A model generated the notes under the pieces. That model was given only the letters and a program-made list of their open reading frames with translations, did no database searches and was not told the DNA's origin. The translations under genes and the position numbers were made by a program. A stretch of 64,000 nucleotides of DNA from Halothermothrix sp. (lineage in GTDB: Bacteria; Bacillota; Halanaerobiia; DY22613). Shown here piece after piece: positions 49,592-57,909 of this stretch (its first letter is position 1; the number at the start of each line of letters is the position of its first letter). Location of the stretch: the NCBI GenBank assembly GCA_016841825.1, contig JAENYK010000001.1, forward strand, positions 1 to 64,000, given 5' to 3'.

Positions 49592-51310
49592 TTAATCTTC
49601 TTTTGGTGTCTCTGGTAATTGCTCAGTTATATCATATATTTTATCTTTTATCTCAGGTGTTGGAGAGTCGAATCTCATACACATATCTTCAGGTTCATCT
49701 TCAGGCAAATTTTCCACCAGTAATTTATCCAAAATGACGTTTTTAATTGTGTTTTCATCAATAACAATCTTAACTTCTCTAACCTGAGAATCATAACCTT
49801 CTGCAATAACTGTCAGTGTATAACTACCTTCTTTGAAAGAACCATGAAAGAATCCATGATAATCTGTAGAGAGTATCTTCTCCTGTGGACCAGTGCAGAC
49901 TATCTGGGCATTGGCAATGAACTCATTCTCTCCCTGAACATAACCTTCAAGAAGGCCAATTGGTTCAGCTTCTTTCACATGCTGCAGACTTTGCAAGACA
50001 TTCAATCTTCCCCAACCATAGCGGGTATCTTTACCTTTTCTTCCCGGATCACTAAGCATCCCAATTTGACCACCTACACTCTGGTGCAAAATCGTCTTTA
50101 ATTCTTCTACTGTCAGCGTAGGATTCTTAGATAATAACAAAGCCACAGCCCCGGCGACATGAGGAGTCGCCATGGATGTTCCATCATGAGTGGAGTATTT
50201 CCCACCCGGTATAGCTGATGTGATGTCAACTCCTGGGGCTGAGATATCTGGTTTAATCTGTTCGTTATTGTCTGCATAAAAATAATTAGGATAGATAGTG
50301 ACCCCTCCCCCACTAAATTCAGCGACTTCTCCAGCAGGGCCAAAGGCTCCGACTGCTTCCGCTAAAGGTGTATTACCTGGGGCACAGGTATACTCCATAC
50401 CTGAATTACCGATAGCAAAAGCCGGAAAAATGCCTGCAGCTGCCATATTATTGATGGCTTCCAACAGATCAGGTATGAGATCATCAATTCCCCATGAGCC
50501 ATTTACGATGTGAAAACCCTGTTCGATAGCCCACTGCATACCTCCTAATACCTGAGCCATAGTTCCGCCACCTTGTGGGAGAATCAAAGCATGCCCGAGA
50601 ATAGCCTGTGGAGCCATACCAATCCGCATATTCACATTACGACCTAGAACCGTGCCAGAAACATGGGTTCCGTGAAAATCGGAATCATGTGGTTTAGAGT
50701 TGGCTATAGGTTCACCGTCTTCATTAATCTCTACCCAATAACCCTCGTGATATGGTGGTTCCCCACCCATAGCACCCTGCAGTTCGGGATGTTCAATATC
50801 TACTCCTGTATCCAAAACTGCCACTTTGATCTGCTGCCCATAATACCCTTGAGCCCAGACCTGTGGAGCATTGACCATACCAATATTATCCCATTTTGAC
50901 TGATTAAAAGTTTTAGCCTGGTTTTCTGGAATGCGAACAGTTATATCTTGATAAATTTGTTCAACCTCTGGTAGAGTTGCGAGATCAACAATTTCATCTC
51001 TGGTTAGTTGGGCCGAGACTAGATTGACTAGCCAGAAACCTTTATATTTACAGAGATTATGAATACGAGTATTTAAACCTTTACTCAGATAATCTATGAC
51101 TGGTTTTTGCGATTTTCTGGCTGTATCCTTTAATATCTGAAGGTTCTTCTCTGGTTTCGCTTTTGCAGAAATTCGCGACTGTTCATGAACTCTGATGATT
51201 ACTCTAATTGTGTCATCATCATGGAAATGATCTAACTTTTCCAGAAGCTGAGACCGGATCGTCTGATTAATCTTCTGAATTGACTGCGAATTTCGTTTGA
51301 TGTGAAACAT
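49592..51310 (-). CDS. S8-family subtilisin-like serine peptidase
   Basis: A 572-residue protein from ATG 51310, chosen because AAGGGGTGAG lies just upstream; a TTG 24 nt earlier is less likely. The catalytic triad is complete: Asp in VAVLDTGVDIEHPE, His in HGTHVSGTV and Ser in GTSMATPHVAG, with the oxyanion Asn in AIGNSG. The first 130 residues look like a propeptide or inhibitor-I9-type region. The C-terminal 130 residues (after LNVLQSLQ) include a beta-rich PEGA/carboxypeptidase-regulatory-like repeat (GYVQGENEFIANAQI...GSYTLTVIAEGY) and an acidic tail. No signal peptide is visible at either start, so it may be intracellular or exported another way. It precedes the NRPS operon on the same strand but has its own terminator, so a role in peptide maturation or resistance is only a possibility. 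Confidence 0.9.
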   Translation of the reverse strand: MFHIKRNSQSIQKINQTIRSQLLEKLDHFHDDDTIRVIIRVHEQSRISAKAKPEKNLQILKDTARKSQKPVIDYLSKGLNTRIHNLCKYKGFWLVNLVSAQLTRDEIVDLATLPEVEQIYQDITVRIPENQAKTFNQSKWDNIGMVNAPQVWAQGYYGQQIKVAVLDTGVDIEHPELQGAMGGEPPYHEGYWVEINEDGEPIANSKPHDSDFHGTHVSGTVLGRNVNMRIGMAPQAILGHALILPQGGGTMAQVLGGMQWAIEQGFHIVNGSWGIDDLIPDLLEAINNMAAAGIFPAFAIGNSGMEYTCAPGNTPLAEAVGAFGPAGEVAEFSGGGVTIYPNYFYADNNEQIKPDISAPGVDITSAIPGGKYSTHDGTSMATPHVAGAVALLLSKNPTLTVEELKTILHQSVGGQIGMLSDPGRKGKDTRYGWGRLNVLQSLQHVKEAEPIGLLEGYVQGENEFIANAQIVCTGPQEKILSTDYHGFFHGSFKEGSYTLTVIAEGYDSQVREVKIVIDENTIKNVILDKLLVENLPEDEPEDMCMRFDSPTPEIKDKIYDITEQLPETPKED

Positions 51311-51424
51311 TATCTCACCCCTTCTTTTACTCAACTTAGGTTCTTATTGACAAAAGCTGAGTTGGTAAAATTTTTACTCTTGGTTATTATATGTGGAAAG
51401 AAGGATTTCTGATAGAGAAATGGA

Positions 51425-51454
51425 AAAGACTTCAGTGGACCCACTGAAGTCTTT
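51425..51454 (-). terminator. Terminator after thymidylate kinase
   Basis: A perfect 14-bp stem AAAGACTTCAGTGG / CCACTGAAGTCTTT with a 2-nt loop, running into TTTTCC on the minus strand. Confidence 0.8.
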
Positions 51455-51567
51455 GGATTAATTCTGATTTAAAAATTATGGCCGTAATTGGAATCAGCCT
51501 GATTTGTCATATTTATAAAGCCCGTGTAACAATAGCTGTGACAGCTGCTATCGTCAGGGAGATCTTG

Positions 51568-52224
51568 TCACCCATCTATCCCAATCCCCAATATCTTTTC
51601 AACGACTTGAACAACTTGTTGATTCTGTTCAATCTTATTTAGAGTACCATTAACATAGCAAAGTGGTGCTGTATACTCTGCCAAAATACGATCATAATTC
51701 TCCCGAACTTTTTTTAGTTTATCATAATTCTCATAGATATCCTGGACTGGACGTCCCTCATTCAAACGCTGTAAACAGACATCAACAGGACAGTCTAAAA
51801 AGATCGTTAGATCAGGCAGTGGGAATTCACTATTCAGATGTTTAACAAAGGCCAGTTCCCGTTCATCATTCCAGTTATATACCATTGATGAAAGTAAATA
51901 CCGGGTACAGATGACGACCCAACCTTCCTTTACTTTTTTCATAATGCCATCTACTTCATTATATAAATGATCATGCCGATCAGCGGCGTACAAAAAAGCA
52001 AGCTGTCGATCATTCCGCTTTTTGTCTCCAGTCATCGTAAGTCTACGGGTCAAAGCCCATCTTACCATATTTCCGATCGGCCCAGGAGAAGGCTCTTCAG
52101 TCAAATATGCCCGATAACCTTTTTGAACAAAATAATCATGAAGCAATCTGGCTTGCGTAGAAGTACCTGAACCATCTATTGCTTCAAAAACAATAAACAA
52201 ACCTCTTTCTAATTCATTAACCAT
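51568..52224 (-). CDS. tmk: Thymidylate kinase (dTMP kinase), P-loop Lys replaced by Thr
   Basis: A 218-residue nucleotide kinase that would phosphorylate dTMP to dTDP with ATP for DNA synthesis. Family motifs: LFIVFEAIDGSGTSTQ (P-loop, residues about 9-24), EEPSPGPIG (the substrate-binding TxEP-like loop), AADRHDH and CTRYLLSSMVYN (DRY-like motif), then LTIFLDCPVDVCLQRL. The Walker A Lys, normally GSGKST, is Thr here (GSGTST). Start ATG 52224 has AAGGGG about 8 nt upstream. It is transcribed away from the DUF2225 gene and ends at a strong terminator. The family is clear, but the missing Lys leaves open that it prefers another substrate or is a second, divergent copy. Confidence 0.85.
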   Translation of the reverse strand: MVNELERGLFIVFEAIDGSGTSTQARLLHDYFVQKGYRAYLTEEPSPGPIGNMVRWALTRRLTMTGDKKRNDRQLAFLYAADRHDHLYNEVDGIMKKVKEGWVVICTRYLLSSMVYNWNDERELAFVKHLNSEFPLPDLTIFLDCPVDVCLQRLNEGRPVQDIYENYDKLKKVRENYDRILAEYTAPLCYVNGTLNKIEQNQQVVQVVEKILGIGIDG

Positions 52225-52388
52225 CCTAATCCCCTTTCTATCGCCATCATTATATTCAATCTATGATTGATGCATTTAAACTAGTACTCCATGTTATTCT
52301 ATTTACAGTTTCAATTTTCCTTCTTTTATGTAGAAACACCAGGTTTGATAGAAAAAAATTTGACAGTATAGAAAATAGGACTATTGTA

Positions 52389-52397
52389 TGGTATACT
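52389..52397 (+). promoter_or_regulatory. Extended -10 promoter of the DUF2225 gene
   Basis: TGgTATACT at 52389-52397, an extended -10 element, 41 nt before the GTG start. A perfect TTGACA at 52360-52365 is too far away (26 nt) to pair with this -10, so the -35 contact is uncertain. Confidence 0.5.
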
Positions 52398-52437
52398 AGG
52401 AATATAGTCTCAAAATAAAAAAAGGGAGGTCTATCCT

Positions 52438-53157
52438 GTGTCGAAAAACGCATTTTTTCTCAAAGAAGCTACCTGTCCAATTTGTTTGACTGAATTTCTG
52501 GCGACTACTGTAAGACCAAATAGATGTATTCCTCAAGGTAAGGAAGCAGATTTTCATTACAAATATTCAGGGGTAATACCTTACCTTTATGATATCTGGG
52601 TCTGCCCGGAATGTCATTATGCAGCTCCCAAATCTATCTTCAATACGGTCAAACATGATGAGATAACCAAAATCGCCGAAATTCTCTCCAAAACCAAACT
52701 TCCCATTGATCCCCTTGGCGAGAGAACTCACCAACAAGCTATAACCTATTTTAAGTTGGCACTACTTTTCATGTCTTACCGCAAAGTCCCTACCAGTTTG
52801 ATTGCTGGTGTCTGTCTCAAAACTGCCTGGATCTATCGTGACCTGGAAGATACGACAAATGAACAGGAGTACATACATAAAGCCATCCAATTCTACGAAG
52901 AAGCCTACTCCACAGAGCGCTTTCCCATCGGTAACTTATCTGAGGTTCGTGTAGCTTATCTCTTAGGTGAACTACATCGCAGAGTTGGTGAATATGGAGA
53001 AGCTGTTAGATGGTTTGATAAAGCTGTCAATAACCCCAAATCTTTTGCTGAACCTGCTATTGTTAAGATGGCTCGCGATCAATGGTCTTATGCAAAAGAG
53101 CAGTATAATGAGCAAAAGAAGATGGAGATAAGTGGGGATGGGGTCGTCAATGCATGA
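52438..53157 (+). CDS. DUF2225 family protein (zinc-ribbon plus TPR)
   Basis: 239 residues from GTG 52438 with GGGAGG about 8 nt upstream. The N-terminus has two Cys pairs, CPICLTEF (residues about 13-20) and VCPECHY (about 55-61), which would bind one zinc ion. The C-terminal 140 residues are helical and TPR-like (AYLLGELHRRVGEYGEAVRWFDKAVNN). This is the architecture of DUF2225 proteins common in Bacillota, whose function is not established. No signal peptide is present, so it is cytoplasmic. It is a single-gene transcript between an extended -10 promoter and the hairpin at 53178-53228. Confidence 0.85.
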   Translation: MSKNAFFLKEATCPICLTEFLATTVRPNRCIPQGKEADFHYKYSGVIPYLYDIWVCPECHYAAPKSIFNTVKHDEITKIAEILSKTKLPIDPLGERTHQQAITYFKLALLFMSYRKVPTSLIAGVCLKTAWIYRDLEDTTNEQEYIHKAIQFYEEAYSTERFPIGNLSEVRVAYLLGELHRRVGEYGEAVRWFDKAVNNPKSFAEPAIVKMARDQWSYAKEQYNEQKKMEISGDGVVNA

Positions 53158-53177
53158 GGGGTAAGCTTTCTATCAAT

Positions 53178-53228
53178 AAAGGGCTGTGTAAAAATGGTTT
53201 TCACAAATCATTTTTTATACAGCCCTTT
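53178..53228. terminator. Bidirectional terminator between DUF2225 and the glycosylase gene
   Basis: AAAGGGCTGTGTAAAAATG (53178-53196) pairs with CATTTTTTATACAGCCCTTT (53209-53228), a long near-perfect stem. It ends two convergent genes. Confidence 0.8.
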
Positions 53229-53247
53229 ATCAGTGAAATATGTAGAA

Positions 53248-53916
53248 TTATTTATTAAAAAAGTCACAAAAACTACTTATTACACAATTTTCAACTAAAC
53301 ACATTGATTTTTTGCATACTGTTTCTCCATGAGCTTTTAAATTGACATGTAAAGAATATAAAAAGCTCCAAGGTAACCCTCTAACAATATTAGAAATCAT
53401 TTTTTGTGCTTGCTGATGTTGTTTTTCATCATATGGTATCAATCCTAATCGATTAAAAACTCTAATTACATGAACATCAGCAGGCATTACTGGTAACTTT
53501 AGTGAATATAACATAACACAATAAGCGGATTTTGCTCCTATTCCAGGTAAATTAACCAAATAATTATATATCCGATTGTCATTCCAATCTTTATCCAGAA
53601 AAACCTTTCTTAAATCAAAAGTTTGAAAATCTAAAAAAATTTTCTCACATAAGTTTATTAAGTCATTAGTCTTCCGCTCTAGCAAACCACCAACAGAAAT
53701 TATGTTTTTTAACTCATCAGTATCCATATCTTTAATTAAATCCCATTTTTTAATATGAGTTTTTAAGTTATTAAATGAAATTTGATTACATTTCAGATTA
53801 GTTCTTTTCGAAAGCAAAATATAAATTAATTCATCCATGGGATCCTCTTTATTATCATACCCAGGTGACTTATATTTCGACCTCAAAAGGGGTTCAATCT
53901 CAAATAATTTATCCAT
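53248..53916 (-). CDS. Endonuclease III-family (HhH-GPD) DNA glycosylase, candidate T:G mismatch repair enzyme
   Basis: A 222-residue helix-hairpin-helix glycosylase. The hairpin LPGIGAKSAYCVML keeps a Lys in the position of the endonuclease III Schiff-base Lys, and the catalytic Asp is in MPADVHVIRVFNRLG. Four cysteines near the C-terminus would hold an iron-sulphur cluster, but their spacing is C-X4-C-X4-C-X5-C instead of the usual C-X6-C-X2-C-X5-C. It lies on the same strand downstream of an HpaII-like R-M pair. Mig.MthI, a similarly sized member, sits beside a cytosine methyltransferase and removes T from T:G pairs made by 5-methylcytosine deamination; the same role is likely here but inferred from context. 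General oxidised-base repair (Nth) is the alternative. A 301-bp gap separates it from the endonuclease gene. Confidence 0.8.
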   Translation of the reverse strand: MDKLFEIEPLLRSKYKSPGYDNKEDPMDELIYILLSKRTNLKCNQISFNNLKTHIKKWDLIKDMDTDELKNIISVGGLLERKTNDLINLCEKIFLDFQTFDLRKVFLDKDWNDNRIYNYLVNLPGIGAKSAYCVMLYSLKLPVMPADVHVIRVFNRLGLIPYDEKQHQQAQKMISNIVRGLPWSFLYSLHVNLKAHGETVCKKSMCLVENCVISSFCDFFNK

Positions 53917-54217
53917 TTTATCACTTCTTTACAATAATAATTATATAAAAATTGTAATGTTTTAAAATTCAACCAAAATAATAAATTCTAATTGCCTTAT
54001 CTATAGCATTTTTGATTTAATTTTTTAAGTGATTATATAAGTAATTAATAATTCATTAAGTTCACGCAATTCATCTTAGTTATCAAAATTGTTATAAACT
54101 TGCTAGTTCAATAGAATTTAAAAACTAAATATTTGAACAGGTTTGAAATAAGAAACCTGTTCTTTTATCTGATAAAAAAGAAATATTTTTTTGCTGTACA
54201 ATACCTACTAAATTCCT
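53917..54217. other. AT-rich spacer in the R-M island with a hairpin
   Basis: No gene seen. It contains the stem GAACAGGTTT / AAACCTGTTC (54135-54144 and 54153-54162), followed by TTTT on the plus strand, and would form the same hairpin after the endonuclease gene. Possible TATAAT-like sequences lie ahead of the glycosylase, so that gene may have its own promoter. Confidence 0.5.
54135..54166. terminator. Hairpin downstream of the HpaII-like gene
   Basis: A perfect 10-bp stem with an 8-nt loop. The U-tract is clear on the plus strand and weak on the minus strand, where the endonuclease gene would need it. Confidence 0.5.
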
Positions 54218-55294
54218 TTATAAAAATCTAATTTGAAGATTAAGTTTAAAGAATGTTTTTCCATTCTCTTTATATATTTTTCCAAAATCATGTCTTGAAG
54301 AACTAGGAGTTTCTAATTTGGTATTCTTTAGTAAATAATCTTCAAATTCATTTTGATTATATATATGATAACACAGTACATCACCGTCTTCCTTAACAAT
54401 AATATAACCACCAGTTGCATCATATTGGCCAGTCCAAATAACTGAAGGAGTCATTCCTAATGCAATATCCGATAAAAGTTTCTTAATTTTATACTCATAA
54501 AAAGAATGATTATAATCGAGATTAAACTGACATGGATTTTCGCGGTTAAGTATTCGTAATAACTCAGTAATAGACGAATTTTTTCCTTTAAAGTAATATA
54601 CTAATAAATGTGATATAATCTCTGGAAGTTTACTATCAATTACCTGTAAATTCAATTTAAAAACATCACATTCCATATCATAATATTGAAAAGAACACCC
54701 TGCATTCTCAATTTCTTTAACTCGTTTCATTATTTTGGCTTTCGCTGAAATAGAATTAATTTCCTTAATTTTGTCATCAGTCAATATTTTCCCCCGAATT
54801 TTATAAATAATATTCGTAGTATGTCCAGCGTTTAATAAAGTTGAAGCACTACCTAATTGGGATTTTATGCTAAACCCAAGAGTAGGTGTGAAACCCGTAA
54901 TTAGATCATGAACCACAATTTTTATGTCACTTTTGGCTGTTGATTTGGCTTTCAAAGTTTTGCAATTAATATTTTTCAAAAAATCTTCCAATTCACTAAC
55001 TGAAAAGGCTCCCTTAGAACTTTTAATTTTATTCAAAAGTATTTTTGATTTTTCGTGAAATTCTTCTATAGGTAATTTGACTATTTCTCCAGTACTTTCT
55101 TTAACTATCTGAATCTGATTATCTCTCAAGTATTCAAAATTCTCATCATATTCATTTCTCAAAATTTTTATAATTGGATAATAAATATTTGGAATTCTAT
55201 TCAAGTCTGAATCCGCAGCATATAAATTACCTTCAGCCAATAATTTTAAAAGCGTGTATATTTCACTCCATTCCCCTTTATTTCCTGAAAACAT
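54218..55294 (-). CDS. HpaII-family type II restriction endonuclease
   Basis: 358 residues, the length I recall for R.HpaII. Resemblance to that family is seen in the N-terminal KGEWSEIYTLLKLL and LYAADSDLNRI, and in LGFSIKSQLGSASTLLNAGHTTN in the middle, where D/E-x-K-like residues of the nuclease core would lie. The assignment is from memory of the family, not a search. It would cut unmethylated sites, CCGG if specificity is conserved. The gene starts 3 bp after the methyltransferase stop, so the two are co-transcribed and probably translationally coupled, with the protective methyltransferase made first. Base composition is far more AT-rich than the NRPS genes, which suggests horizontal acquisition. 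Confidence 0.82.
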   Translation of the reverse strand: MFSGNKGEWSEIYTLLKLLAEGNLYAADSDLNRIPNIYYPIIKILRNEYDENFEYLRDNQIQIVKESTGEIVKLPIEEFHEKSKILLNKIKSSKGAFSVSELEDFLKNINCKTLKAKSTAKSDIKIVVHDLITGFTPTLGFSIKSQLGSASTLLNAGHTTNIIYKIRGKILTDDKIKEINSISAKAKIMKRVKEIENAGCSFQYYDMECDVFKLNLQVIDSKLPEIISHLLVYYFKGKNSSITELLRILNRENPCQFNLDYNHSFYEYKIKKLLSDIALGMTPSVIWTGQYDATGGYIIVKEDGDVLCYHIYNQNEFEDYLLKNTKLETPSSSRHDFGKIYKENGKTFFKLNLQIRFL

Positions 55295-55297
55295 TGC

Positions 55298-56500
55298 TTA
55301 TATCTCCTTTCTTAATAACAATCTAATTATATTTTCTCCCATGGCCTGTACAGCAGGAATAGCAACAGAATTTCCAAACTGCTTGTAAGCTTGAGTATCC
55401 GAAACTCTTATACCAAAAGAGTCAGGAAAACCTTGTAATCGTGCCCATTCTCTTGGTGTCATTCTTCGAATCCCATCTCGATTCACTTCACCTTTAATAT
55501 TAGTCACAGGCGTAAAATCCATCAACCTATCATCAAATACCAAATTTCTTTCTCTTCCCATTCCTCCAACAACAATAGCATTGGCAATCGAATCATCAAG
55601 TATTATCTCATATCCAAATCCGTTTCCTTTTGACTTGTGTCTTCTTTTGTGCTCTTTCAAAGTAGATAAATATTTTGTTGATAAGTAATATTTAGCAGAA
55701 ACAGGATTTTCTTCTTTTATATCCTTAAACATAACTTCAACTTTTGTAGGTTTTGGATAATCGAATTCATTAATTCCAAGTCGTTTATGAAAACCCACAA
55801 TAAAAATTCTTTCACGGTTCTGTGGAACCCCAAAATCTTTGGCATTAATAATTTTTGGTTCTGGAACAAAATAATTCAAGTTTTCCCGCAAAGTATTTAA
55901 TATTACCTCTAATGTCTTCCCACCTTTATGATTTATTAACCCTTTAACATTTTCCAGTAAAAACGCTTTTGGTTGTCTTTCTTTGATTATTCTAGCAACA
56001 TCAAAGAACAATGTTCCTCTCGTATCTTCAAAACCTCCTCTTTTTCCAGCGATAGAAAAAGCTTGACATGGAAAACCACCAAGTAAAATATCATGACGAG
56101 GAATACCTTTTTCATCAATTTTTTTAATATCTCCAAACGGTATTTCTCCAAAATTATACTCATAAGTCTTCTGGGCATATTTGTCCCATTCTGAACTAAA
56201 AACACATTTACCGCCTAAATTCTGAAATGCAATTCTCATTCCTCCAATTCCAGCAAATAAATCTATAAAGGTGAATTTATAATTTGAAGGTGGTGGAAAT
56301 GGTACATCCCATTCTATAGTATCTAAATCAATTCCATCTGGTAAGTAATTCAAGGCTTCTTGTTCAAAATATCTTCGAACAATATTATCTCTATTTTGTA
56401 AATAATGAGTAATAATTGAAAATTTATGTTTGTTTTCACAGTTTAAATTATTAATAATTAATTTTTTCAGGTTTGAGTATCTCACTTTTCTCACCCTCAC
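55298..56500 (-). CDS. C5-cytosine DNA methyltransferase of the R-M pair
   Basis: 400 residues, GTG start at 56500 (a second in-frame GTG 15 nt on is possible). It transfers methyl from S-adenosylmethionine to cytosine C5. Conserved motifs in order: FIDLFAGIGGMR (I), GGFPCQAFS with the catalytic Cys (IV), ENVKGL (VI), QNRERIFIVG (VIII), a target-recognition region including SKGNGFGYEI, RMTPREWARLQGFP (IX) and AYKQFGNSVAIPA (X). A 70-residue N-terminal extension precedes motif I, as in Dcm-like enzymes. Partnering with an HpaII-like endonuclease points to CCGG as the site. It is the first gene of the R-M transcript. Confidence 0.93.
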   Translation of the reverse strand: MRVRKVRYSNLKKLIINNLNCENKHKFSIITHYLQNRDNIVRRYFEQEALNYLPDGIDLDTIEWDVPFPPPSNYKFTFIDLFAGIGGMRIAFQNLGGKCVFSSEWDKYAQKTYEYNFGEIPFGDIKKIDEKGIPRHDILLGGFPCQAFSIAGKRGGFEDTRGTLFFDVARIIKERQPKAFLLENVKGLINHKGGKTLEVILNTLRENLNYFVPEPKIINAKDFGVPQNRERIFIVGFHKRLGINEFDYPKPTKVEVMFKDIKEENPVSAKYYLSTKYLSTLKEHKRRHKSKGNGFGYEIILDDSIANAIVVGGMGRERNLVFDDRLMDFTPVTNIKGEVNRDGIRRMTPREWARLQGFPDSFGIRVSDTQAYKQFGNSVAIPAVQAMGENIIRLLLRKEI

Positions 56501-57875
56501 TACTTTTTTTACCTAAGTTAGTTATAACACCCTCAGCAAATGAGCATCATATAAAGTTTCAATAGGGCATTTTCCATCGTGCTGTTCAATCTCTGAAATT
56601 TTCATTTTGTTAAATTTCAGTTAGCCTCTAATATCATTCAATATGTATTTTGATTTGACTATGAGGCACATTTCATTTTGCATTACTGATTTCAGTCATT
56701 TGTTTTATTCCATTTAACTAGGTGGATTTTTATAATAATAGAATTTTGCTCTCTCCAGTGTTTATTCTACATACACCATGACAAACTTTGCTCTTCGAAT
56801 TAAATATCACCATTTTCATCTACCAAAAAAATATATCCCAAAATGTTTGTATAACTACCACAAAACTAAGTTCTATCTAAAAATTAAAAGTTAACCATAA
56901 ATAAAAAGCTCAACAAGAATTCTTTTAAAAAATATAAAAATTTTTAACCCATTTACTTTTAATAACAATTACTCAAAAATAATCAACAATGTGGCAAAAA
57001 GAAGACCGTTGAATGCTCAGACTGGACTACAGGTAATCCCTCCCTTCCAAAAAAATATATAATTTTATTTTTTAACCACTTGGAATTTAAATTTTTCTAG
57101 TTGAGAATAATTTAAATATAACCAATTTTAAAACCATGTATGGTTTTTCGAAAAGTTCGTTTAATATATTATATCGTATAACGTTAGTAGTATCAAGGTA
57201 TTGTATAGAAATTGTTCAACTATTAACATTAAAGTTTTAAGTTCAAAAAATCTGTTTTTCTACCGTTCACTATCGAAATCAGTTTAATAGATTTTAAATT
57301 TGCCATCAAAAAAATCATATACAATAGTACATAGAATTATTGAAAAAATAAAACCTTTGATATTACAGGTTCTATAAGGCAAAATGTAATATAATAATAT
57401 ATAAAAATATTCTATTTTATTAAAAATATGTAAATTTTATAATTATCTATCTTCCTTTTAGTAATAAGTTAAGAGCTAATAATCGTCGGATGAAGCCCTA
57501 GAAACTAATCGACGAAAATTATATTTATTATCTTCTGATAGTCATGGTGCACCTTCGACACCTGTAAAGATGGATTTAGGATCACATATTATCAAAGAAA
57601 AGTGTGGTTCTTCTAATCAGAAAACTGTTGAACAAATTAAAAAATTCAATATCTCATCGAACTGAAAAAATTTCAAGTAACAAGCACCTTTAATCCCTTA
57701 TTTAGTGGATCATTTCGAAAAAGGGTGGGACTGGAGATAGTTCAGATAACTAATGAACTCATCTGTACAAAAAACCAGAAGACAAAAGAAAAAGACTAAT
57801 TTGTCTCTTCTTTAAAGAGGTTCGTTATAAAATTGAAATAAAAAATTGGTACTCTTCCCAAATCTCCACAAAATT
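56501..57875. other. 1.4-kb AT-rich tract without a recognisable gene
   Basis: All six frames are broken by stops and no translated piece resembles a protein I know. It is mostly A/T runs. A short stretch at about 57540-57780 is less AT-rich and could be a decayed gene, but I cannot name it. No tRNA, riboswitch or repeat array was recognised. Confidence 0.5.
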
Positions 57876-57905
57876 ATAGCCAGTTAGCTTTCACCAACTG
57901 GCTAT
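57876..57905 (-). terminator. Terminator of the FG-GAP protein gene
   Basis: ATAGCCAGTT (57876-57885) pairs with AACTGGCTAT (57896-57905), 4 nt after the stop codon; the minus strand continues AATTTTG. Confidence 0.75.
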
Positions 57906-57909
57906 GTCT

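Noticed and set aside
49424-49618. Plus-strand 64-aa frame before the S8 peptidase terminator
   Set aside because: It runs through the terminator of a convergent gene, has no ribosome-binding site and encodes a low-complexity AT-driven peptide.
52360-52365. Perfect TTGACA upstream of the DUF2225 gene as a -35 box
   Set aside because: It is 26 nt from the only good -10, outside the workable spacing, so only the extended -10 was called.
57540-57790. Possible decayed gene in the AT-rich block
   Set aside because: Translations in all frames are short and matched no family I know, so no pseudogene was called.
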